64,000 nt of DNA, taken from positions 3,464,962 to 3,528,961 of the forward strand of contig NW_022098024.1 in assembly GCF_002288925.2 (NCBI RefSeq), given 5' to 3'. Both the position numbers and the translations under genes were made by a program. The notes beneath the pieces are model-generated. The model made no database searches and had not been told where the DNA came from. It saw only the letters and a list, made by a program, of their open reading frames with translations. Position 1 is the stretch's first letter; every line of letters starts with the position of its first letter. The stretch comes from Delphinapterus leucas (Eukaryota > Chordata > Mammalia > Artiodactyla > Monodontidae). Shown here in pieces: positions 10,980 to 21,919 of this stretch.

Positions 10980-11815
10980 CCCTACCAACCAATTCCTTAG
11001 AATTCTATGATACCAATTTTACTCTAGAGTGAAGGGTGTATGTTTGCTGTAGAAATGACATTTAGCAATATCCATTTGCCTGATGTGTATTAAGAAAGCA
11101 AAGATAAGACAGTTCTGCTCCTTTCACGTATATCTGGTACAGCTTTGTCAGACATGTGAAAGATTAAGCACTAGGACTGAACTGAAATTTCTAAGGCTAG
11201 AAATAATAACAAACTTGTATGGTATAGAGACCAGAACCATTTGTTTTTCAGCTTTTACAATACTACCCATATGGTATACACACTGTTTTGTTTTCATGTT
11301 TACATTTTTCTACTTCTTCCATACACATGGTGTATATGGACCTACTTTGAAATGTACTTACTTAACATGTGGCTGAAGAATATGATTGAGACAAAATACT
11401 GTTTTTTAGATGAAGTAAATCCAAATAGCTCACAAGACAGCATAAAACCACTGCATTTCAGTGGGTGGTTTTCCCAAACATATACCTTACATTTATGTAT
11501 GACAGAAAAGTATTATCAATGTTATTGTATATCATCTAAATGGTTCCGCCCTTTGATAAATATGTAACTTAGAAAGATACTCTTGTTTCTTAAATTTATA
11601 ATTCTTGCAAATCATTTTGTAATAGAGTTTGGTAAACTGATGTCTGATGAAGGAGGTTTCTATAGGTGCATGGATTTGGCTCGTCAATGTTTTACATTCT
11701 GCTTTATCAATTATACCTTTTCCCCTAAGGGCAATATGATTCCATTTTAAAAGTAAGGCACCTTTAGGGAAAGTAGCAGTGGAATAGGAAAAAAGAAATC
11801 TTTCTTCAGTCTCAA
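10980..11815. other. Unassigned stretch
   Basis: Several frames of about 100 codons occur on both strands between 11083 and 11831, but they overlap each other, have low-complexity hydrophobic or random composition, and match nothing I know. I treat the stretch as non-coding. Confidence 0.4.
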
Positions 11816-11960
11816 AGGAATCTGAGTTCAAATTTTAACACCACCAATGCCAATTGCCAATGTGAGTCAAGTCACTTGTTCTCTCTTATCTTTAGTTTCA
11901 TTAACTGCATAATAGGGCAGTGGCATGGGGGAGGGAGTGGATTATCTCCATATTGGAGGG
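11815..11960 (+). mobile_element. MIR SINE fragment
   Basis: AATCTGAGTTCAAATTTTAA, then GAGTCAAGTCACTTGTTCTC, TTAGTTTCATTAACTGCATA and ATAGGGCAG follow the sense MIR order. Confidence 0.7.
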
Positions 11961-13080
11961 CTCTAGCAGAGTCCAGTGATTATCTACAGAGTTCCTAGCA
12001 TAATCTCCTGTTCATAAGCAGTGTTCCACAAAAGCTAATGCCATATTTGCGTTTCTAAAGAATTTTTGAAAAACCTTTTTTTCTTTATGATTTTATGCTA
12101 AGAGATATAGAGGGGATGTTTTAGTTTATTCTGCTTTGCAAAACAAAACAAAACAACAAAAACAGTAAAAAATATACTCCTTTCAAACTTGAAAATTGAA
12201 ATTAGAACAGAGTACCAGCCTTGGATTAAAAAGAGATCATGGAAGTTTTGTCAGAGCTTTCAACTACCCTCTCAGAACTTGTAAACAAATTCCATAAGAT
12301 CAATGTGTTTTAAGAAATGAAATTCAACATAATATGACAGCCTTTCTTGGGAACTCTTGGATTTAATTAACCAGTGAAACAAATTTACAGCCAACCTATT
12401 TATTGACTGTATCCCAAAGCTTTGCCAAAGCACAGTACGGACAATATAAACCTCCCATAGCAATATCTTGCTTCACATAACATTTTTTCAGTTCCTTGGG
12501 GAATATTCATGAAAGATTTTCTCTGAATTGTATTTATTTGTACTGAAGCATGTCGCTATTAAAATGATTGCATCATCGGTTGAGTTATGAACAGTGCCAT
12601 CACATAATTATGCGGGCTCTCAGGAATAGCAGGTAAACCTGAAAAGCATCAATATATACTGTCTTAAAATAACTGTACACACAAATACACAACAACCCGT
12701 TTTACACATGGAAACTACCCACTGCAGGCTTACTACTTTGAATTTAGGAATAGTGGTAATAAATATTGTTGGTGTTAATGCTGAGAATTTCAGTCTGACA
12801 GTTAAACTCAGCACTTTGGTTTTAATGGAATGTCCTGAAAAACAGCCCATACTTTTCTGGCAGATATAGCTCCAGTTACTAATTGCTTTAATTCTGCCAT
12901 CAAAGAAATCCATCAACATCCCCTAGTCCTATATACTTATTTAAGCTATCACTTTGGGATTCACACTGGCACAGAGATATAATAATTGAACTTAGAGGGT
13001 AAGAAAGAAGATAAAATAAATCATATGCCAACTGAGTGTAGGGATTGAACATGGAATGTCTCCATATTATTACAGCTTAT
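11960..13080. other. Unassigned stretch
   Basis: Contains an A-rich low-complexity patch (CAAAACAAAACAAAAC type) at about 12138-12172. Nothing else is recognisable. Confidence 0.4.
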
Positions 13081-13220
13081 CTTCTGAAGAACGCTTACAT
13101 TAGATAGGTATCATCATCTGATCATTCTGTAAATATAAACAAAACACATTCACAGACGTTTAGGAAATGGCCCAAGATCATATAGTTTGAAAGAGACAGA
13201 CACCTGATTTAAATGTGTTT
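13080..13220 (-). mobile_element. MIR SINE, left part (split by L1)
   Basis: An antisense MIR (TAGATAGGTATCATCATCTG, then AATGGCCCAAGATCATATAG, ending in CACCTGATTTAAATGTG) breaks off at the L1 insertion and resumes at 13527-13575 with CATGTGACTCCAAATATTAG. Confidence 0.65.
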
Positions 13221-13526
13221 CTTTTCAAACAAATGTATATAACAAAACAGAAACAGTCTCACAGATACAGAGAACAAACTAGTGGTTACTAGTGGGGAGA
13301 GGGAGGAGGGAAAGGGCAAGATAGGGATAGGGGATTAGGAGATACAAACTACTATGTGTAAAATAAATAAGCAACAAGGATATATTGTACAGCACAGGGA
13401 AGTATAGCCATTATTTTCTAATAACTTTAAATGCAGTGTAATCTATAAAAATATTGAATCACTATGTTGTACACCTGAAACTAATATATTATAAATCAGC
13501 TGTACTTCAACAAAAAACAAATAAAT
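13221..13526 (+). mobile_element. LINE-1 3' end, 5'-truncated
   Basis: The L1 3' UTR hallmarks of cetartiodactyls are clear: ACAAACTAGTGGTTACTAGT, a G-rich stretch, GATATATTGTACAGCACAGG, TATGTTGTACACCTGAAAC and an A-rich tail AACAAATAAATAAAT. It is flanked by the short direct repeat AAATGTGTTT (13211-13220 and 13527-13536), consistent with target-primed insertion into the older MIR. It carries no coding sequence. Confidence 0.9.
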
Positions 13527-13575
13527 AAATGTGTTTTTCATGTGACTCCAAATATTAGCTCTACCTGGCCTTGAT
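13527..13575 (-). mobile_element. MIR SINE, right part (split by L1)
   Basis: This completes the MIR whose left part ends at 13220. The two parts join in register once the L1 and one copy of its target duplication are removed. Confidence 0.5.
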
Positions 13576-13799
13576 CTTAAGGGAAATAGAAATAGGTAGA
13601 AGATGTGGCCTGTAACAGACAGATACCCATACAGAAAGAAACTAAGAATGTAAACTAATACTGTTCTATCTGGCTCTTTAGCAATGAATGATTTGTTTCA
13701 AAGCTGCCTCAAATAAGTAGACTGAGGGTGTGTAGACTAGCTGACTGAGATGGAGACAGGTCCAAGATGACCTGTGGCCTCTCCTAGAGAGGAAATGTG

Positions 13800-14035
13800 A
13801 GGTGGTAAAGTGGGCCAGGGCTCTGAGTCTGATGGAAGTGAATTCACGTCAGTGATGCATTATGTGTCCTTGGGCAAGTGACTTGACTTCATCTGCCTCT
13901 ATCTGCCTCTATTAAAGTGGAGGGACAATGTGAGCGAGAATTACTGATAAGTGTCTCTCAGCATGTTTGAGAAAGAAATGAGAAACATTTGCAGCATCTT
14001 ACACAATCCATTACACAGAGTATGTATTTAAACTA
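13800..14035 (+). mobile_element. MIR SINE
   Basis: Sense MIR: TGGTAAAGTGGGCCAGGGCT head, TGTGTCCTTGGGCAAGTGAC core, a short internal duplication of ATCTGCCTCT, and a 3' segment ending ACACAGAGTATGTATTTA. Confidence 0.8.
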
Positions 14036-14039
14036 TATT

Positions 14040-15180
14040 AGCTAATTATATTAGCTCTTTCCCTACTCCTCTTGATATTTTTTAAAGTTGTTTCTTTCTT
14101 TTGGATCCTGTGAGATAGCTACAGTTTTATTTTTAAATCTGTTTTTTTTCTCTTGGCAAGCGAAACAGCAATCACACCTTCATCTGACTAATATGCACAT
14201 GTGTCATCCAAATAGTTATTTGTTCCCAATGACAGTGCTTACTAGAGAGGTATGATTGTCAAAATACTAGCCATTTGGAATAATACATCCACATATTACG
14301 TAAACACCTCTTGTTCCCAAGTGTTTGATACATATGTTTAATGTATGAAAGTGAGAGACTGATATGCATATATAATTGTAGCAACTCAGATATGTAATGG
14401 AGAAAAATGCCACCAGAACTACATGACTTGCAGCTGTTGTGTTTCCATTCTGTGAATAAGATATGGACAAAAACAATAAAGAAAGAAAGAAAGTAGGTTA
14501 GCATGAGTGGCTAGAATTCCCGAAATTCTATCGGTAAAATAAAAAGTACAGTTCTATGGTTAAATTAAAAACGCAGAGAAGGTAGACATGTTTCAAATGA
14601 AGTATGGGCATCACTAATTTCATATTCTTGTCAGTGTTCTTCAAGCACTATTGCTGAGAATGGTTAGGAAAGAATTGATCAGATAAATTGGCATGTATGG
14701 GGGATAAATCATGGAAAACGGAGTGAATAAAAAGAAGGAAAAGAATGGGAGCAGGAAAGTTGAATAGACTAGATAGACACACACTGAATGAGATCCCAGT
14801 GACAACAGAATGTACTTCCTACGCTCAGAGCTCCTTTTTTCCTTCTGGAGACGTCCATCAGCAGACCCCTTCATGCATTTGATCAGCACTTTTGAAAATT
14901 GACACCAATCTGTTTAGATATTAAAGAAAAAGGAATGTCTCAACAAGTGTCAGAAATGAGGAATTATGTGACATTAAAATGATTCCCTTATAACATTATT
15001 ACCAAAGGGTCTTGATTATACTAATGTTCATCACTAAAATCCAAAGTAGATAAATAAGATGTGGATTTCTAAATTTATTCAAAACAAAATTCCTTCACCG
15101 AAGTGCTTATGATGGAAACTAACAAATATACTCTAAGACGTACATTAGACACTTAACTTACAAACATTATGTGTAATTGC
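14040..15180. other. Unassigned stretch
   Basis: It is AT-rich, with a short AAAG repeat at about 14477-14492. There is no coding signal or recognisable element. Confidence 0.4.
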
Positions 15181-15189
15181 TGTATGCTA

Positions 15190-15415
15190 GAGCCCTTGGT
15201 TCTCAAAAGATGTTCTGTCCCCTGCTATCTACCCCCACGTGAGGTCAACTAGAAATGCAAATTGCCATTTTTTGGATTGTCACAGTGACTGTTGGATGGG
15301 GATGGCTAAGGGTATATATAGTTCTTCAAGCCACAGATACTAAATGTTCTACAGTTCCATCCATTAATGAACTGACATCCTTGCCTTCAACCCCTAATGC
15401 CAATAAGGACCCTAT
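15190..15415 (+). mobile_element. hAT-like MER DNA transposon fragment (tentative)
   Basis: The order TTGGTTCTCAAAAGATG, then TTTTTTGGATTGTCACAGTG, ACTGTTGGATGGGGATGGCT, then CTAAATGTTCTACAG resembles a widespread non-autonomous hAT element of placental mammals that opens with a GGTTCTCAA terminus. The far terminus is not clear, so the family name is left open. Confidence 0.45.
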
Positions 15416-15654
15416 TTACAAACAACTTGCTAAACACATATTTGAGGATGCTTTTTAGTGGAAAGTCCCACTTAAAATACATTGATATTTGTTTGGGTCA
15501 TTTGTTAATTCTTGTGTATATCTCTTAAGCAATGACTGTTTGTATCACATAAACAATATACATATTTGATGCTGAGCGATGCAGGTTAAAAATTATTACA
15601 AAAGGCAGAAAAGTATATTCAGTGTATATTAAGAGGGTGGTACCACAGAAACAC

Positions 15655-16258
15655 TGGGCTTCCTAAATTGCTTTCTGATCATGTTAATCCACTTCTCTGA
15701 ATCCATCACTGAATCCTTAATATTTATATAAAAAGTGAAAATTACTTAAACTGATATATTCAAGGTTCTTCAGTCTGCCTTTGCAGATCTGTTGCTTATT
15801 AGCCTCTTCCCAGAATTCCTGTACTCTAACCAATTCATTGCTTCTCTTACATACTTTTTATTTTCTTGTCCTGTACATTTGCCTGCATTGTACTTTCTGC
15901 CTGGAAAACCCTTTCCCAGTCTTCTTTACATGTCTCAGTCCAACCTATTTTATCATTCTAAGCTTTGCTAAAAAGCCAAAATCTTCATGAAAATGTTCCT
16001 CATCCTATTTTCTGAAAATGGAAAATAATTTCTTACTTTTTGAAAATTACTAACTATTGTTTTCTGTGCTTATGATATTTGTTATTCTCTATGTTGTATT
16101 ATAATTACTTTTGCATATCTCTTTATTTCTCGATCTAAATTAAAAATACTTACAGAAATGGATTTGTATCTTCCTCATCTTTGCAGCCTCATAGCACCTT
16201 AAAGCCTCCACACGCATAGTTGACACTTAATGAATAATTGCTGAATTAATTACGAGGC
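15655..16258 (+). mobile_element. LINE L2 3' region
   Basis: Sense L2 landmarks appear in order: GATCATGTTAATCCACTTCT, the ATTGTACTTTCTGCCTGGAA segment, a long T/C-rich stretch, and the 3' terminus TGACACTTAATGAATAATTG followed by CTGAATTAA. L2 is an ancient LINE inactive in placental mammals. No intact frame is expected or seen. Confidence 0.75.
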
Positions 16259-16259
16259 C

Positions 16260-17689
16260 TTAAAAAGCAGGTCTAGGGGACAGAAGTAAAAGAAGTGACT
16301 TAAGAGGAAGGAAAGGAGTTAGTACTGGATAGTAAACACACTTCTATGCATGGTTCAATGGCTTCTGAATTCACTGATGTGGAATTTAAAGGAATTTAAA
16401 GGAGTTGAATTTAAACTCTTGTCATCAATCCTTAGATCACCCAGTTATCATCCGAGGACATACTGTCTTGTCCAGAACTGACCAATTTGCTCTCATTTTG
16501 AAAGGTATTCATCTTTTGTCAAGGCCTTTCAATCTCTGATCCTTGATCTTGTGTCATACTCAAACAACTATCAACCCTGAATCAATCTTCTCATAAATTG
16601 TTTCATGAAGTTTTCCTCTTATTCTGTAATTAAACAATTAGTTAGTAGTAACTCCTTTCTTCATAGGTTATTTTCAGTCCTTTATATAGTAACTATTCTC
16701 CTATTTGAAAATGCCAAATGGTCTCTTTTTCATTTCTTCAAATAAATTAACAGCCCTTTCATAATTTTTATTATACTAATCCACTTTTAAATCTTTCAGT
16801 CATCTGTGCTTCTCCCATATGCAAATGTACAGTCTGTTACCTGGGACATAAGGTTCTTAACCAGGTATGGTGTTGTGTGACTCAGACTTCAATTGGATTC
16901 TGAAAGCTACTGGTTAATAGCCAATAAATTGAATGATTATCCCAGTCACAGAGTATATCAAAATAAATATGTTCTAGTAAAACTTTGAAGTCATCATAGG
17001 AAGTAAAGCATTTTTCAACATTTGATATATTTCTCTTTCTGACATTCATATTATTTTTCAGGTATACTAATCTTGTTTTGTTAAGCTGGATACATGGCTG
17101 GCACACACTTCTCCCCTTAATAACTGTTAGTTCTGTATGGCTGAACCTAAATATCAAAAATGATGGGAGAAAGATGGGGTGACAGTATTGGAAAAAACTG
17201 TCTAAAAGGTTTTGAATTGTGCTTCAAAAATAAGGCAGCAAATTCACTCTTTCTCTTGTTAGTAAACCATGCCATCCAATAGAATCAGTTCCTTCTGTTC
17301 ATTAATCTCAAGGTTTGCTGTCCAGCATGGACCTCTTTGCATTTTGTAGGTAATGCCAAAAAAACCCAAAAATAAATTCTCTCTTTAGCATCCAGTATGG
17401 TTTATTGCTGTCTGCTTTTTGACATTTAACAATGATCTCACTCCTACCAGTGATAGGTCATTGAAACAAAACACATAATATACCCAATCAAAATCTTATC
17501 CTCCTCCTTTAACGCAGGCTCTTTACATACTGTCTCTCTGATATTTGCAGCCTCTTGTATGGAAAGAGTCATTTTGTGGATTAATAATACAATAAATCTT
17601 TGTAAATAACTTGATTTCTATCTATCTTTCTAGAATTGGTGATATATTTATACTCTTTTGTATTATTGTCAACACAAAGTAGGAAACAT
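16260..17689. other. Unassigned stretch
   Basis: A small tandem duplication of GGAATTTAAA lies at about 16381-16402. The pyrimidine-rich part at 16500-16850 could be more L2, but I cannot align it. No exon is seen. Confidence 0.35.
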
Positions 17690-17995
17690 ATATAGGGGGA
17701 TGAATTGTGGCCCCAAAAACATAAATCCAAGCCCTAAATCTGGTACCTGTGATCTTTTTTTGGAAATAAGATCTTTGCAGGTGTAATTAAGTTAAGGGTC
17801 TTGAGGTGAAGTTACCCTGGATTTAGGGTGGGCTTTGAATCCAATAACTGTTGTACTTATAAGAGTAGAGAGCTGGAGATTTGAGACACAGAAAAATAAA
17901 GGGAAGGTCATGTGAAGACAGTGACAGAGATTAGAAGTATGCAGCTACAAACCAAGGAATTCCAAGAGTTTCCAGGAGCTACCAAAATTTGCATC
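17690..17995 (+). mobile_element. MLT1-type LTR (ERVL-MaLR), 3'-truncated
   Basis: It begins with the MLT1 signature ATGAATTGTGGCCCCAAAAA and continues through AAGATCTTTGCAGGTGTAAT, GGATTTAGGGTGGGCTTTGA and GGTCATGTGAAGACAGTGAC. The polyadenylation region is missing, and a MIR follows directly. Confidence 0.8.
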
Positions 17996-18004
17996 AAGAA
18001 AAGA

Positions 18005-18165
18005 TGTACTTTGAATCCTAGCTTGGATGTCTTAGCTCAGAACCTTAGATAAGTTACTGAAATTATTCGTCTCTTTATTCATAAAAAATCATTCTCATGG
18101 AGTTATTGTGGGGATAAAAGAAAATTACTTACATAACTGTCTAGAGTTTTGTGGTTTTATTTAAA
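18005..18165 (+). mobile_element. MIR SINE fragment
   Basis: TTTGAATCCTAGCTTGGATG, CCTTAGATAAGTTACTGAAA, then GGAGTTATTGTGGGGATAAA follow the sense MIR order. Confidence 0.75.
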
Positions 18166-18169
18166 ATAT

Positions 18170-18935
18170 AATAAATATTTCTTCTTATCAAAAATATTTT
18201 TCTCAGAACTTTTCAATATTTCATTGAAACACAGTGTACAAAATGCACATGCAAATTAATACTCTTTTCCTTTAAACTCTTTTTAATTTGAAAATAATAA
18301 TTGCCAAGTCAATCACTTATCTCAAAGTGATGCTTCAGTTGAAGTCTTTTCTAGATAGCAAAGCATTCATGCAGATAAAAATGTTTCTTACTTCTTAGCC
18401 ACTGTTTCTCACATCTGATTTTGAATATGCTTGGGAGATGATATAATTATAAGGATTAATTAGTAGTCAGCAGAATAAAGTCATATTTCTCCACATTAGC
18501 AATATGTCAGTACAAAAACACTGAAGCTTTCAGAGAAATGAGATCACAAATGTTTAGTGCTTGTTAGGTCAGACAACCCAATGAAAATGTTTTTTTTTTT
18601 TTGCGTGTATGCTGATTTACAAAAATGTAACAGAGATAGTCAGATGAAGGGGTTGAAGATTCATTAAGTTTGCAGAAAACTCTTTAATTGCTAGTTAGAT
18701 AGGAGTACATCAAATTCAAATTAGAAACAATTAGCTCTCTTTCTCCTAAGCAATTAATAATAAGAGAGAGAAGATACTTGAAGGGATAATGATATTTCGA
18801 AGCTCTCTTTTGGGTAGATTTGAGTATCAGGTATTTCTTTCCATAAAAGTAATTTAACAGCAACAACAGCAATAGGAGGATTGTTTCTTCTGGAAAGACA
18901 TCAGTTAGTCTATCTTGACAGCCCTAGTGATGGGA
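18170..18935. other. Unassigned stretch
   Basis: AT-rich; a T-run is present at about 18591-18602. Nothing else can be named. Confidence 0.4.
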
Positions 18936-18939
18936 ATAT

Positions 18940-19050
18940 GTACCTCCAATGTGCCCCAACACTCCATTTACCTGTACTTTATTTCTTTGCCTCCCCCTAA
19001 GCTGAGATCCTTGAGAGCACAGGCTGTGAGCAGTTCCACACTGAGTTATA
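18940..19050 (+). mobile_element. Possible LINE L2 3' fragment
   Basis: CTGTACTTTATTTCTTTGCC, TCCCCCTAAGCTGAGATCC and TTGAGAGCACAGGCTGTG resemble the L2 3' UTR in sense orientation. Confidence 0.45.
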
Positions 19051-20493
19051 TTGGAGGGTGAAACAAAAGAAAAATCAGTAATACTTGTCCTCTCTTGTAA
19101 TACTTGATATTTTGTTCATCACAGATTTTTTGCACTGGCTTTCATTTTTTTTAAATGCTGCCTTAAAAACTATTATTTATCTCGAGTACTGTGTTTTTGG
19201 TACCTCCTTAAATGCCACACTTTAGGAGAGGAATTAAGGCAAAATTCAGTGACGTTTAGAATCCTCTATATTGGATTGGGGTCCCCTGTTATTTGCTATA
19301 TGCATTTTGATGATATGAAAATTTATTTAATATGTTGATCTGTAAATTTGCTTTAAATAGGATTAGGGATTCTTAATTAATGCAAATCTAAAATTATATT
19401 CCGCCTAGGATGAATATTGTATACAATAGTATAGCATCATATATCTATTGAAAAATTTGTCTGTGCAAGAAGCAACACATACTCATTCTAATCTAACTTG
19501 GCTATAGTAAATTTGTAAAAAAATGATTTGTCCATGCTGTTAAAAAAGCAAGCTTACAGAGAAAATGTGATTTGAGGTTTGCATTTATGGTTCACTACAG
19601 ATTGTACATTATATTAAAAATACATTGAATACTAAAACTGGTAAATCCTGTCAGACACTAGTAGTGGCTTTCAGACCAACATACCTAGTGTCTTCTCTCC
19701 TAGTTCAGCTCTGGCCTCCTTATTGACTTGTATAGGTCAGAAAAATTAATATTAAAAAAATGGAATCACATATCATAACTACCTGACATTAAATTCGTTC
19801 ATTTAGTCAAGAATTTTAAGAATATGCTCTGAGAATAGTACTCACAAAAACATATATGATATGATCATAAACAAATGTTCTGGAAATAGAGTGGTGACGA
19901 GTGGGAGGGGAATATTTATAGTATTGTATACAAAGTAACAAATTGTTTTTTCTAGTTCAGAGCAGTGTCTCTAAAATGATTCTTGCCTTGGAATATCATC
20001 TCTAATTTCAGAAGTCAAGGAGGTCTGTAGTCTTTCCATCAGAGAGAAACCCAATTTTGTAATAGTATTAGTAGTAGTAGTAATAATAATAATAATAATA
20101 ATGTACTATTCAATAACTGCAGGTGATTTTACCAAGTGCGTTTCAGCAGTGAGTCAGCATTCCTTGAATGCAGCTTTGCATGAATCTGTCCATTTATTAA
20201 AAGGGAAAAATAGCTATAAATAGAGTAGTATGAATGTATTTCTCCTTTAAATTCTGAACTTTGTGTAGTGTGAAGAGAGTGAGAATTTTGTACAATTTTA
20301 ATACACTAGTTATGGAACTAGAAAGTACAGACCAGACTAAGGTATGAATTAACATGATAGGAAGCAGAAAAGTATATCTATAAAAAAAGAATAGAGTCCG
20401 GACACAAAGAATCAAATTTTGGCTGAGATTTTCACAAGTGATATAATGACAGGGATTGAAAATTAATTTAAGAACCATATCATGGACGTTGAC
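19050..20493. other. Unassigned AT-rich stretch
   Basis: Except for a trinucleotide repeat at 20062-20102 nothing can be named. Confidence 0.4.
20062..20102 (+). repeat. (TAG)n(TAA)n trinucleotide microsatellite
   Basis: A compound repeat starts with TAGTAT, then TAG units, then seven or more TAA units. Confidence 0.92.
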
Positions 20494-21030
20494 TGTGTAG
20501 CTTTTCTATTGCTGCATTATAGGCCATAACAAAACATAAGGATGTAAAACAGCAAAAAAGGTCCTTGTCTCTCACTAGTCTGTGAGATAATTTGACTCAA
20601 CTTTGCAGTTTTTCTGATCCATGTGATATTGGCTGGGCCAAGGTCAAATGGCTGTGGAATGTCAGGCCATTAGGACAATCCCAGATTGGCCTGGAACAGT
20701 CAAGATTGTTCACTACCATGGTTGGCTGCTGGCTGAGAGCTCACAGGGGACCTGCAATAAGAGCAAGTTAGTTCTCCGTATGTGACTTGGCCTTCTCACT
20801 CTGCAGCTTCAAGATTCAAGAGGAAGAAAGGAGAAGCAGTCAGTCATCTTAAAGCCTGGGTTTCTAGAATGTCACTTCTGCCATATTCTGTCGGTCAAAG
20901 TCAGTCAAAAAAGCTAGCCCTGATTTAAGGGGAAGGTAAATAAGTTCTACCTCTTGATGTGAGGTGTGGCATAAGCCTAGAGATCAGAGTAATTGTTGGA
21001 GGCTGCCATTGGACAGTGTCAGCTACCACA
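20494..21030 (-). mobile_element. MLT1-type LTR (ERVL-MaLR), near full length
   Basis: Antisense order is clear: TTTTCTATTGCTGCATTATA (complement of the LTR 3' end), TGGCTGTGGAATGTCAGG in the middle, GTCACTTCTGCCATATTCTG, TTCTACCTCTTGATGTGAGG and a terminal TCAGCTACCACA. The ends read TG...CA. No internal viral region is attached, so it is a solitary LTR. Confidence 0.85.
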
Positions 21031-21039
21031 TTACTTAAT

Positions 21040-21330
21040 ATATGTTTATCTTTAAGTTGACAGTTTAATAGCCTGGGTCTGTTTCATTGCATAGCATAGG
21101 CCCATATTTTCTAAAATTGTCCCATTATTTTTGTTTTTATTTGAAAATCTGAAATTAAAATAACTCCTTTATTGATTTTTAAAGATAGCTGTTTGAACCA
21201 TACAGAATCAGTTAATAAATCCTGTAATGTTAGAATGGGCAAACCAAGTGTCTATATAATAATATGGCATGTACTATCCATGGCAGTGTAGAAAATACAG
21301 TCTTTTTTATGGTGTTGGAAGCTACAGGAC
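21040..21330. other. Unassigned stretch
   Basis: No recognisable element. Confidence 0.35.
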
Positions 21331-21445
21331 TGGAGTTATGAAAAGCTGCAAGTAGAGAGTTGGCTTTAACTCAGGGTAAACATTGTTAAGTTGCTTGATT
21401 TCTTGGAACCTTTGTTTCCTCTTTTATTAAAGAGAAATCCTAACA
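21330..21445 (+). mobile_element. MIR SINE fragment
   Basis: GAGTTGGCTTTAACTCAGGG, GTTAAGTTGCTTGATTTCTT and TTGTTTCCTCTTTTATTAAA follow the sense MIR order. Confidence 0.6.
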
Positions 21446-21734
21446 TACTAGTGAACATTTCTTATCTAACAATGTAGCCACTACTTTATAACTATCCTCA
21501 TCTAATAGCACCCAAATTTTGTTAGGGTAACTACTCATTCCCCAAACAGCCTAGTGTGGGCCTTTCGTGATTTAACTAATTTTTGCATTTCACCCTTCTG
21601 GCCAAAATGATGGAGTCAGGAGTAAATTTGTAACTCAAACCATTCCAAAGGGAATAAATTTAAGAACAGTTGGAAGACTGAGACAAAGAAAACATTTCTT
21701 TCTCTGGACATAAACAAAGATCATGTAGCACTAG

Positions 21735-21917
21735 GAGTTGTTACCAGTGCTATTCCATACTGAAGGAGAACTGTCTTACCATGAAGATGATGATATGGAG
21801 TTCAAAGAAGAGGAAATGAAAAACTCCATCCTTAGTGATGCTGTTGTGCTACTGGACCTACCTTTTGAAACTGAAGCTACCTCTACTTTAGGACATTTCA
21901 CATTTGAGAGTCAATAG
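21735..21917 (+). other. Open frame of 60 codons, unrecognised
   Basis: A frame is open from just after a TAG (21732-21734) to a TAG at 21915-21917. Its only early methionine is at 21795, so from ATG it is about 40 residues. The middle is acidic and lysine-containing (residues like EDDDMEFKEEEMKNS), followed by a hydrophobic run (ILSDAVVLLDLP). I do not recognise it. It could be a decayed processed-pseudogene fragment, part of an old transposon, or chance; a 60-codon open run is unremarkable in 64 kb. Confidence 0.2.
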
Positions 21918-21919
21918 GA

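Noticed and set aside
11083..11831. Three frames of about 100 codons
   Set aside because: They overlap on opposite strands or in different frames, have no motif, and lengths near 100 codons occur by chance in 64 kb.
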